Of a stretch of DNA of 6,156 nucleotides, positions 1 to 4,880 are shown in pieces. This stretch comes from Bacillota bacterium. Its GTDB lineage: Bacteria > Bacillota > Clostridia > Christensenellales > CAG-138. Where the stretch lies: assembly GCA_023461495.1 (NCBI GenBank), contig JAEYLA010000311.1, positions 1 to 6,156 on the forward strand. The letters are read 5' to 3'. The notes beneath the pieces were generated by a model. It was not told the DNA's origin, ran no database searches, and worked only from the letters and a program-made list of their open reading frames with translations. Made by a program: the position numbers and the translations under genes. Every line of letters starts with the position of its first letter. Within the stretch, counting starts at the first letter, position 1.

Positions 1-131
1 GTATACCGTTAATATTAGCCTTTTTTCAACCATTTTTAACAAATTACAACAATATTCTCTATCTCTCACCGTGCACACCAAATACTCCCTCAAACATCTG
101 CGAAGGCCCGCCTTGAAGAAATGGGCATAAG
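1..131. other. A+T-rich non-coding segment left of the terminator
   Basis: The first ~100 bases are clearly richer in A+T than the rest of the window and contain several short A and T tracts. No reading frame with coding character was found: the open stretches are short and run into the terminator palindrome. On the minus strand, TTAAAA followed 16 bases later by TAATAT (around 15-42) is a weak -35/-10 match. The segment could therefore be the upstream region of a leftward gene beyond position 1. The promoter reading is inference only. Confidence 0.3.
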
Positions 132-167
132 AGTCAAAAAAGCCCGCAATTGCGGGCTTTTTTGACT
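132..167. terminator. Bidirectional intrinsic terminator (perfect 36-base palindrome)
   Basis: The 18 bases at 132-149 are exactly complementary to those at 150-167. The GC-rich core (GCCCGC/GCGGGC) encloses an AATT centre, and each arm is flanked by a six-base A or T run, so either strand gives a hairpin followed by a U tract. On the minus strand it lies about 160 bases past the stop codon of the DUF2461 gene and is the first strong terminator downstream of it. It could equally stop a plus-strand transcript entering from the left edge. Confidence 0.92.
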
Positions 168-181
168 TAAACATCCTTTTT

Positions 182-320
182 GTAAAAGAATTCCGGAACG
201 GTGCCCAGATTTGCTCTGGGACACACCGGGTATAACGCATGAGGTATTTGTGGGTTCTATATCGGTTCCAGTATGGTTCAACAGCTTGTCCGGTTAGCCT
301 GTGCCGTTCACCCCTTTTAT
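182..320. ncRNA. Candidate structured RNA or structured 3' UTR, strand uncertain
   Basis: Three complementary pairs are nested: 183-188 with 314-319 (TAAAAG/CTTTTA), 196-201 with 304-309 (GAACGG/CCGTTC) and 225-229 with 290-294 (ACCGG/CCGGT). A perfect local hairpin CCCAGA-TTTGC-TCTGGG sits at 204-220. This makes a rod with a side hairpin near its base, loosely like the closing stem, bubble and terminal stem of 6S-type RNAs, although no 6S sequence signature was recognised. For the minus strand: the terminator at 132-167 directly follows, and a weak promoter match (326-353) would start transcription near 319. For the plus strand: the helices extend through G-U wobbles (202/303, 203/302, 230/289, 231/288, 182/320) that become A-C mismatches on the minus strand. 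An alternative local fold pairs 199-203 with 224-228 and would compete with the second helix. Helices were found by eye, with no covariation or energy calculation. Confidence 0.3.
253..285 (+). repeat. Three GGTTC repeats with exact 11-base spacing
   Basis: GGTTC occurs at 253-257, 264-268 and 275-279. Each copy is followed by any base and then A, so six of the eleven positions in each unit are identical (GGTTCnAnnnn). The 11-base period is close to one DNA helical turn, so the copies would face the same side, as in tandem operator half-sites. The array lies in the apical part of the candidate structured RNA, so the repeats may instead be RNA elements. No regulator is identified. Confidence 0.5.
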
Positions 321-325
321 TAAGC

Positions 326-353
326 ATTATTGCTGCTTTTCATCCAATCCCAA
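326..353 (-). promoter_or_regulatory. Possible promoter inside the 3' end of the DUF2461 gene
   Basis: On the minus strand, TTGGGA (353-348) is followed after 16 bases by AATAAT (331-326). These match the sigma-A consensus boxes at four and five of six positions. Initiation would fall near 319, at the outer arm of the nested helices, giving an RNA of about 180 bases ending at the 132-167 terminator. Weak matches like this are common by chance, so this is a suggestion only. Confidence 0.22.
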
Positions 354-1019
354 CAGAAACCGGTACAACGGTTTTAACAGGCGGAAGCCTTCCTGAATTT
401 CTTCCGCCAGCTCCGGCTTCATGGTGTTTTTCAGTTCCGGCGAGGAGAAGCAGAAGGACATGCTGCGTTTGTTGAGCCAGGGGCGGATCGCCACGGGCGC
501 GTCCTGAAAGCGCGGCCGCTTGAACTCCTCCCCCTGCCAGCGAAAGCGCTCCACAAAGGCGGCGTTGTTGACAATCTCCAGAAATTTCTGCGGCTGGGCA
601 AGCATGCGCTTTCGGGCATCCGCCATGAACTGCGGCAGCGGATAATACATGCCCATGCCGTATCCATACGCCGTGCGCTCAAATTCCGCATAGAGCACAA
701 AGCTTTCTCCCGTGGCTGCGCCCGGGTATTTGAACGACAGGAATGCATGATCCCGGTATGGGGATTTGTCCTTGGTGTAGCGGGTATCCCTGCGGATGCG
801 GGATACGACGGAAGAAGGGCGCACGTTAAAATTGGGGTCTACCTCCAGAGCGGCTTCCCCGAGCGCGTCCGCCAGCGCCAGCATGGGTTCCTTGACGCTT
901 TTTTCATACCGCTTGCGGTTCTCTTCAAAAAAGGAATGTTCGTTTTGAAAGGCGATCTCCCAGAAAAAGCGGTATGCGTCCTCCGTCAGCCCCTGAAATG
1001 TATGCATGATATCTTTCAT
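327..1019 (-). CDS. DUF2461 (TIGR02453) family protein
   Basis: A 230-residue cytoplasmic protein with no signal peptide or membrane segment. The family is recognised from the N-terminal block with FFWEIAFQNEHSFFEENRKR (residues 18-37) and the central block RIRRDTRYTKDKSPYRDHAF (74-93), the most conserved Arg/Asp/Lys-rich stretch of DUF2461 proteins. Length matches the family's usual 210-230 residues, so the gene appears intact, ending in TAA. The biochemical role of the family is not established. The chosen start (MKDIMHTF) follows a weak purine-rich Shine-Dalgarno (AAAGAGAA) about seven bases upstream; ATG at 1007 is an alternative. The frame stays open to an ATG at 1061, but the extra residues are Pro/Arg/Lys-rich, unlike the family, and that start lies inside a hairpin. 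The gene is 107 bases downstream of the envelope protein gene with two hairpins between, so it may be its own transcription unit. Termination is probably at 132-167. Confidence 0.9.
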   Translation of the reverse strand: MKDIMHTFQGLTEDAYRFFWEIAFQNEHSFFEENRKRYEKSVKEPMLALADALGEAALEVDPNFNVRPSSVVSRIRRDTRYTKDKSPYRDHAFLSFKYPGAATGESFVLYAEFERTAYGYGMGMYYPLPQFMADARKRMLAQPQKFLEIVNNAAFVERFRWQGEEFKRPRFQDAPVAIRPWLNKRSMSFCFSSPELKNTMKPELAEEIQEGFRLLKPLYRFLLGLDEKQQ

Positions 1020-1048
1020 ATAAATTCTCTTTCTTTTGGATGCAACAG

Positions 1049-1073
1049 GCGGAGGAGGCAACGCCTCCTCCGC
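1049..1073. other. Perfect 11-bp GC-rich hairpin without a U tract
   Basis: GCGGAGGAGGC at 1049-1059 is exactly complementary to 1063-1073, with a three-base loop AAC (GTT on the minus strand). It lies in the leader of the DUF2461 gene, 29 bases before its start codon. Neither side carries the T run expected of an intrinsic terminator. In the minus-strand RNA the 5' arm contains GGAGGAGG, a Shine-Dalgarno-like string held in the stem. It may be a decayed terminator, an mRNA-stabilising 5' stem or a leader element; the sequence does not decide. Confidence 0.6.
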
Positions 1074-1097
1074 ACAGAGATTCCTGTAATCCTTATA

Positions 1098-1118
1098 AAA
1101 AGCGATAGAAACGCTTTT
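1098..1118 (-). terminator. Weak intrinsic terminator after the envelope protein gene
   Basis: AAAAGCG at 1098-1104 pairs with CGCTTTT at 1112-1118 around a seven-base loop. On the minus strand the 3' arm runs into five U residues followed by AUAA. The hairpin starts nine bases past the stop codon of the 638-residue gene, the usual place for a terminator. Only three G-C pairs support it, so termination is likely partial and read-through into the DUF2461 gene is possible. Confidence 0.5.
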
Positions 1119-1126
1119 ATAGCACG

Positions 1127-3043
1127 TTACCTGTCGTCCGTATTGCGCACCCGGTGCACCCGGTTGCGGATTTCCGGTGAGGCATGCGGCGCTTTCTGCT
1201 CCGGTTCAGGCTCCACATGGCGCGCCTGCTGCGGCGCATGCGGCTGTACGGGTATGCGCCTTTCCTGCTGCGGCATATGCGGTTCCGCAGGCATGCGGGG
1301 CTGCGACGGGGACGGATACCCCGGGCGCTGTACCGGAATGGCGCGCGTATCGGAAGAAAAGTCCACCGGTTCTTCGCTGTAAGATTGTGCAGCGCGTCCA
1401 CGGTAGCTGTTTTCCTGCGGCGGATATGCCTGGGACTGCGCTTCACGCTCCGCGGCGCTCACGCGCGCCTGCGCCGCGGTACGCGCGCGGTGTTGCTCCG
1501 ATTCGGGTTCATGCATGCCGGGGGCGGCGCTGCGCCTGCGCTCATACGCGCCGCGCGCACGGGGAAGATCATCCTGTTCTTCCGCGTCCAAGGCCGCGTT
1601 GCGTTTGCGCTCATAAATCGAAAGCGCAAGCAGCGCGATACCGGCAACCGCCATGAGCGCCGCAAGTACAATCAATACCGTGACAAGCGTCTTATTCATG
1701 CCGCCGGTCTTTACCGGCTCCTCTTCCTGTGCGGGACTGTTTGCGGGCGTGGGAGACGCTAAAGAAACATAATCGGCTTTGAGCTTTGCTTCATACGTGT
1801 GCTGCGCGCCGGAAGGGTCGGATGCGGTCAACATAAATTCCAGCTCGCGCGGGGCGCTGATGAGCAATTCCTTTTCAACGACCGTCTCGCCCAGGGGCAG
1901 AATATCCCAAGGTTCGATATTGCCCAGCTCTTTTTCGGAAACCAGCGCATTGACCATATCCACATTGGAATTGTTCTGGATGGTGAACCTCACCTTCATG
2001 CGTCCGCTATCCGTAAGCGGCTGCAAAACGGTGGCCGCAAGCGTGAGCGAAACATGGCTGGGATCCACATATGGCCACACTTCGTAGCTGGTGGTTTTGT
2101 TTTCATACGGCTGACCGGAGGTGTCCGTACCTGTTACCACAAAGGATACATTCCGAAGCTCCGAAGTGGAAACGGCGTATGTAAATGTCTTTTCCTTGCC
2201 GGCCTCAAGCGTAAATGCCTCCTGGCTGACAGCGTTGCCGAGCTCATCCTTGATGGCGAGCTTGCTGATGGTCTGGTTGCCCTTATTGGCCAATACAAGC
2301 GTAAATACCACACCCTCGGGAGAAGGCTCACTCTTGGTGACGGCAAGATCAAGCTGCACATTCACCACCGCAATGGTCAGCGGATCAATGGAAATCGCCT
2401 TGCCTTCCCCTTCGAGCTGATAGGTAATCGAAGGCTGGCTGACAGCGTCCTGCGCGCCAAGCGTCAATTCATAGGTCACGGTCTTCGATGCGCCCGCAGC
2501 AAGCGTGAAGTTGCTTGCAACAGCCGCACTGCCCGCGACAGGGTCTTTGACGGTGATGCCCGTCATATCCGCAGGGCCGGGGTTCGTGAGCGTATAGCTT
2601 AGCGTAATCTTATCGCCGGATTTCCCGGAAGCCTTGCTTGCCGTACGCGTCGCCGTCATTTCCGCGGCGGGCGCACTGCCCAATGTAATGGAAACATCCT
2701 TCGATTTTGGGGCGCCGTTCTCTGTCCAGCTAAGCGTATAGACAATTGTCTGGCCCAGCATATCCTCCGTTACGTCAACGCCGCTGATGGTAAAGTTCAG
2801 CTTGCCGTTGGGCGGCACCACCTGGCTGGAAAGCTGGCTGCTGCCGGTTAGCCCGTTACCGGAAATATTGATATCGCGCATTTCGTAAGCGGAATCGTTC
2901 ACCACGGAAAATCTCGCGATGATCGTGCCTGCGGAGGTAATCTGCGCAGGCTCCGTTGTCGCCTGCACAGTGGCCGCAAGCGCGTGTGACGCAAGCAGCA
3001 ACAGCAATATGAATGCGCTCAGTGCGGAAACAACTTTTTTCAT
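1127..3043 (-). CDS. Signal-peptide, membrane-anchored Ig-like repeat protein with disordered cytoplasmic tail
   Basis: A 638-residue protein of unrecognised function. Residues 1-23 form a classical signal peptide (MKK, then a Leu-rich core, cleavage probably after ALA). Residues ~25-425 contain four divergent beta-sandwich-like repeats of about 95 residues. Equivalent segments recur: VVNDSAYEMRDINI (47), LTNPGPADMTGITVKD (152), LANKGNQTISKLAIKD (251), IQNNSNVDMVNALVSE (355). Most repeats later show a Gly-Lys/Thr-Tyr strand such as LAAGASKTVTYE (181) or LEAGKEKTFTYA (279). This resembles CARDB/DUF11/NEW3-type Ig-like domains of bacterial and archaeal surface proteins. A Pro/Glu-rich linker (430-445) leads to one transmembrane helix (~453-476) followed by the basic stop-transfer YERKRN. 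The remaining 160 residues should be cytoplasmic; they are rich in Pro, Gln, Arg, Glu and Ala, appear disordered, and contain IPVQ twice (569, 597) and PH(M/A)PQQ twice (588, 601). The start is supported by AAAGGAGA 12 bases upstream. Topology suggests an envelope or adhesion/scaffold protein joining outside repeats to an inside partner, but this is inference. Confidence 0.85.
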   Translation of the reverse strand: MKKVVSALSAFILLLLLASHALAATVQATTEPAQITSAGTIIARFSVVNDSAYEMRDINISGNGLTGSSQLSSQVVPPNGKLNFTISGVDVTEDMLGQTIVYTLSWTENGAPKSKDVSITLGSAPAAEMTATRTASKASGKSGDKITLSYTLTNPGPADMTGITVKDPVAGSAAVASNFTLAAGASKTVTYELTLGAQDAVSQPSITYQLEGEGKAISIDPLTIAVVNVQLDLAVTKSEPSPEGVVFTLVLANKGNQTISKLAIKDELGNAVSQEAFTLEAGKEKTFTYAVSTSELRNVSFVVTGTDTSGQPYENKTTSYEVWPYVDPSHVSLTLAATVLQPLTDSGRMKVRFTIQNNSNVDMVNALVSEKELGNIEPWDILPLGETVVEKELLISAPRELEFMLTASDPSGAQHTYEAKLKADYVSLASPTPANSPAQEEEPVKTGGMNKTLVTVLIVLAALMAVAGIALLALSIYERKRNAALDAEEQDDLPRARGAYERRRSAAPGMHEPESEQHRARTAAQARVSAAEREAQSQAYPPQENSYRGRAAQSYSEEPVDFSSDTRAIPVQRPGYPSPSQPRMPAEPHMPQQERRIPVQPHAPQQARHVEPEPEQKAPHASPEIRNRVHRVRNTDDR

Positions 3044-3055
3044 GGAATAACGGTA

Positions 3056-3063
3056 TCTCCTTT
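3056..3063 (-). promoter_or_regulatory. Shine-Dalgarno of the envelope protein gene
   Basis: AAAGGAGA on the minus strand lies 12 bases before the ATG at 3043. The match to the anti-Shine-Dalgarno is strong and the spacing slightly long. It fixes the start so that the protein begins with a proper signal peptide (MKK followed by the hydrophobic core). Confidence 0.75.
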
Positions 3064-3076
3064 ATGGTCTATAGGA

Positions 3077-3107
3077 GTAGCAATACGTATCTTTAATACG
3101 ATACTAC
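3077..3107. repeat. Imperfect inverted repeat in the gap upstream of the envelope protein gene
   Basis: The centre CGTAT (3086-3090) pairs with ATACG (3096-3100) across five bases, and the ends GTAG (3077-3080) and CTAC (3104-3107) are also complementary, with unpaired bases between. It is A+T-rich and lies 34-64 bases before the start codon. That position suits an operator or a weak leader hairpin better than the terminator of ilvE, since no T run follows it on the minus strand. No regulator can be named. Confidence 0.35.
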
Positions 3108-3123
3108 CATAAAAATATGATTA

Positions 3124-4188
3124 TTATACCCGTGTGACCCAGCCGTGAGTGTCCGCAATCTCCCCAAGCTGTATGCCGGTGAGCGTATCATACAGCTTCT
3201 GCGTCACGCTGCCGATCTGCCCGCCGTTGATGAGGATGCTCTTGCCTTTATAGTGAAGCTCTCCAACCGGTGAAACCACAGCCGCAGTACCCGTGCCGAA
3301 GGCTTCCTTGAGTTCTCCGCTCGCCCCCGCTTCCATCAGCTCGGAAATAGAGATTTTGCGTTCTTCTACCTTCAGGCCCATCTCTTCTACGAGCGTCAGG
3401 ATGGATTTGCGCGTGATGCCGTCGAGTATGCTGCCCTCCACAGGCGCGGTGCAGATGGTATCGCCAAGAAGGAACATCATGTTCATGGCGCCCACTTCTT
3501 CCACATACTTGCGCTCCACCCCGTCCAGCCAGAGCACCTGGCTGAACCCGCGCGCGGCGGCTTCCTCCGACGCCTTGATGCTTGCGGCATAGTTGCCGCC
3601 GGTTTTTGCATTGCCGGTACCGCCTTTGACGGCCCTGACATAGTTGTCTTCCACATAGATGCGGATAGGCGCAAGGCCTGAAGCATAATATGCGCCGGAC
3701 GGCGAGCAGATGATGTAATACAAGAACCGCTCGGCCCTGTGTACGCCAAGCGCCGCGCCATCGGCAATCAGCGTGGGGCGCAGGTAAAGCGTTGCGCCAG
3801 GGGCATGGGGCACCCAATCACGCTCCAAATCAACCAGTGCCGCCATGGCCTGATAGTTGTCTTCCACATCGATCTCAGGCATGCACATCCTCTGTGCGCC
3901 CTTGTTCAGACGGCGGGCGTTGTCCCGCGCGCGGAACAGAAGGATTTCGTCCTTCTTGGAGCGGTAGGCCTTGAGCCCCTCGAATATCTCCTGCCCGTAG
4001 TGCAGCACGGGGCTTGCAGGATCGAGCTGCAGACTCTGGTAGGGCTGTATGCGCGCGTCGTGCCACCCCTTGCCCTCATCGTACTCCATCATAAACATAT
4101 GGTCCGAAAAGAGCTTCCCAAACCCAAGCTTTGTTTCATCCTGCGGCTTCGCCTTAAACGCCGTTGCCCTGCTGGTGATGATCTCCAT
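3124..4188 (-). CDS. ilvE: Branched-chain amino acid aminotransferase
   Basis: A 354-residue cytoplasmic PLP enzyme that interconverts leucine, isoleucine and valine with their 2-oxo acids using glutamate/2-oxoglutarate (EC 2.6.1.42), the last step of branched-chain biosynthesis and first of catabolism. It is fold-type IV and of the long BCAT class, as in Bacillus and eukaryotes, rather than the ~309-residue E. coli type. Visible landmarks: YGQEIFEGLKAYR (64-76); LYLRPTL (134-140); GGTGNAKTGGNYAAS (189-203) with the PLP Schiff-base lysine K195; YVEEVGAMN (228-236), whose E231 matches the glutamate that contacts the cofactor; ILDGITRKS (254-262); and the phosphate-binding FGTGTAA (297-303). 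All expected catalytic motifs are present and the ends look complete. GGAGG nine bases before the ATG supports the start. Sixty bases separate it from the upstream yigZ-like gene, with a weak hairpin between, so it may be co-transcribed with tyrS or have its own start. No leucine-rich leader peptide or T-box sequence is seen in that gap. Confidence 0.96.
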   Translation of the reverse strand: MEIITSRATAFKAKPQDETKLGFGKLFSDHMFMMEYDEGKGWHDARIQPYQSLQLDPASPVLHYGQEIFEGLKAYRSKKDEILLFRARDNARRLNKGAQRMCMPEIDVEDNYQAMAALVDLERDWVPHAPGATLYLRPTLIADGAALGVHRAERFLYYIICSPSGAYYASGLAPIRIYVEDNYVRAVKGGTGNAKTGGNYAASIKASEEAAARGFSQVLWLDGVERKYVEEVGAMNMMFLLGDTICTAPVEGSILDGITRKSILTLVEEMGLKVEERKISISELMEAGASGELKEAFGTGTAAVVSPVGELHYKGKSILINGGQIGSVTQKLYDTLTGIQLGEIADTHGWVTRV

Positions 4189-4210
4189 GCCTGCATTCCT
4201 CCGCTTATAA

Positions 4211-4237
4211 AATTTGCTCCCGTCTGACCGGGAAATT
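4211..4237 (-). terminator. Imperfect hairpin between the yigZ-like gene and ilvE
   Basis: CCCG (4219-4222) pairs with CGGG (4229-4232) across a six-base loop, and AATTT (4211-4215) pairs with AAATT (4233-4237) across a three-base bulge. On the minus strand the hairpin starts 11 bases after the upstream stop codon and ends in TTTTA, so it could be a weak terminator. It finishes only just before the ilvE ribosome binding site, so it may instead be a leader stem. The U run is short, so confidence is low. Confidence 0.3.
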
Positions 4238-4248
4238 GATTCTAACGC

Positions 4249-4878
4249 CTATACTACCGGAAACGCGCCGTATGCAATACCGGTTTCCTTCGGGTGTACG
4301 CGGCCGTCCGTCTTCTCAGCAAGCGTTTTGATGAACGCCTCTGCATCCGCCTCCGGCACAACAAGGTCCGCTTCCACATCCTCCATGTAGCGTACCTCCC
4401 TGAGGGCTCCATCCCGGCGCAGCAGCGGCTCAATCACGGCAAAACGCGCGTAATCGGTCTTTACAAGAAGCGTTACGCAGGGACGCATCTCCACAATGCC
4501 CGCTTCTTCCATGCTCATGGACGCGGCCTTGGAATATGCCCGCACCAGGCCTCCTGCGCCCAGCAGCACACCGCCAAAATACCGTGTGACCACGCACAGG
4601 ACATCTACAAGCCCCTTTTGGCGGATGGCTTCCATCATGGGAAGACCCGCCGTACCCGACGGCTCCCCGTCATCGCTAAAGCGCGCCGCGGAACCATCCG
4701 GGCCGATGCAATAGGCAAAGCAGTTGTGCGTCGCGTCCCAATGCTGCTTGCGAAGCTGTGCAAGCAGGTTGAGCGCCTGCTCTTCCTCCGTTACTGGAAA
4801 ACACCGGCCAATAAAGCGGGATTTTTGAATGATCAGTTCAATCTCCGCTTCTTTTTGCACCGTGCGGTATGCGCGCAT
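4249..4878 (-). CDS. yigZ: YigZ/IMPACT (UPF0029) family protein
   Basis: A 209-residue cytoplasmic protein. The N-terminal UPF0029 domain (~residues 1-122) shows all the family marks: KSRFIG (19-24), HNCFAY (51-56), SDDGEPSGTAGLP (68-80) and VVTRYFGGVLLGAGGLVRAY (96-115). A C-terminal DUF1949 ferredoxin-like domain follows (~135-195). Length is the usual 200-215. In eukaryotes the IMPACT/Yih1 relatives act on the Gcn1/Gcn2 amino acid starvation response. The bacterial members lack an agreed function, although the C-terminal domain resembles nucleic-acid-binding folds of translation factors. Its ATG shares one base with the tyrS stop codon (TGATG) and no convincing Shine-Dalgarno precedes it, so translation probably depends on re-initiation by ribosomes finishing tyrS. 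This ties its expression to a tRNA synthetase. The symbol follows the E. coli family name and does not imply a known role. Confidence 0.93.
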   Translation of the reverse strand: MRAYRTVQKEAEIELIIQKSRFIGRCFPVTEEEQALNLLAQLRKQHWDATHNCFAYCIGPDGSAARFSDDGEPSGTAGLPMMEAIRQKGLVDVLCVVTRYFGGVLLGAGGLVRAYSKAASMSMEEAGIVEMRPCVTLLVKTDYARFAVIEPLLRRDGALREVRYMEDVEADLVVPEADAEAFIKTLAEKTDGRVHPKETGIAYGAFPVV

Positions 4879-4880
4879 CA
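4876..4880 (-). promoter_or_regulatory. Stop-start overlap coupling tyrS to the yigZ-like gene
   Basis: The minus strand reads TGATG: the tyrS stop TGA and the next gene's ATG share the A. The bases just upstream (CCGCCTTGCC) lack a Shine-Dalgarno-like purine run. Such overlaps usually mean termination-reinitiation coupling and fixed stoichiometry. Confidence 0.7.

Noticed and set aside
90..281. 63-residue minus-strand reading frame
   Set aside because: It reads straight through the terminator palindrome, has no family resemblance and no clear Shine-Dalgarno; the DNA around it looks non-coding.
182..320. Known RNAs: tmRNA, RNase P RNA, SRP RNA, tRNA
   Set aside because: None of their conserved segments (tRNA-like ends, RNase P core, SRP GGAA/GCA loop) is present. 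The GGTTCAA string resembles a tRNA T-loop but lacks the flanking stem and the rest of a cloverleaf.
239..475. 78-residue plus-strand reading frame downstream of a TATAAC box
   Set aside because: It overlaps the 3' end of the DUF2461 gene in antisense and has low-complexity Ser/Arg/Pro composition typical of shadow frames. The -35 partner of the TATAAC is poor.
1020..1061. N-terminal extension of the DUF2461 protein to the ATG at 1061
   Set aside because: The added 14 residues (Pro run, then Lys/Arg) are not family-like and the start falls in the loop of the 1049-1073 hairpin, with no accessible ribosome binding site.
1799..2602. 267-residue plus-strand frame antisense to the surface protein gene
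   Set aside because: Its composition (Arg, His, Gly, Leu) and lack of any motif fit a shadow of the well-supported gene on the other strand, which has a signal peptide, repeats and membrane helix.
3068..3096. Promoter TTAAAG-17-TATAGA before the surface protein gene
   Set aside because: Box matches are weak (three and four of six) and the predicted start would fall within or at the edge of the Shine-Dalgarno, leaving almost no leader.
4189..4248. CodY-type or T-box control of ilvE
   Set aside because: Only an AATTTT fragment resembles the CodY box and no T-box consensus is present in the 60-base gap.
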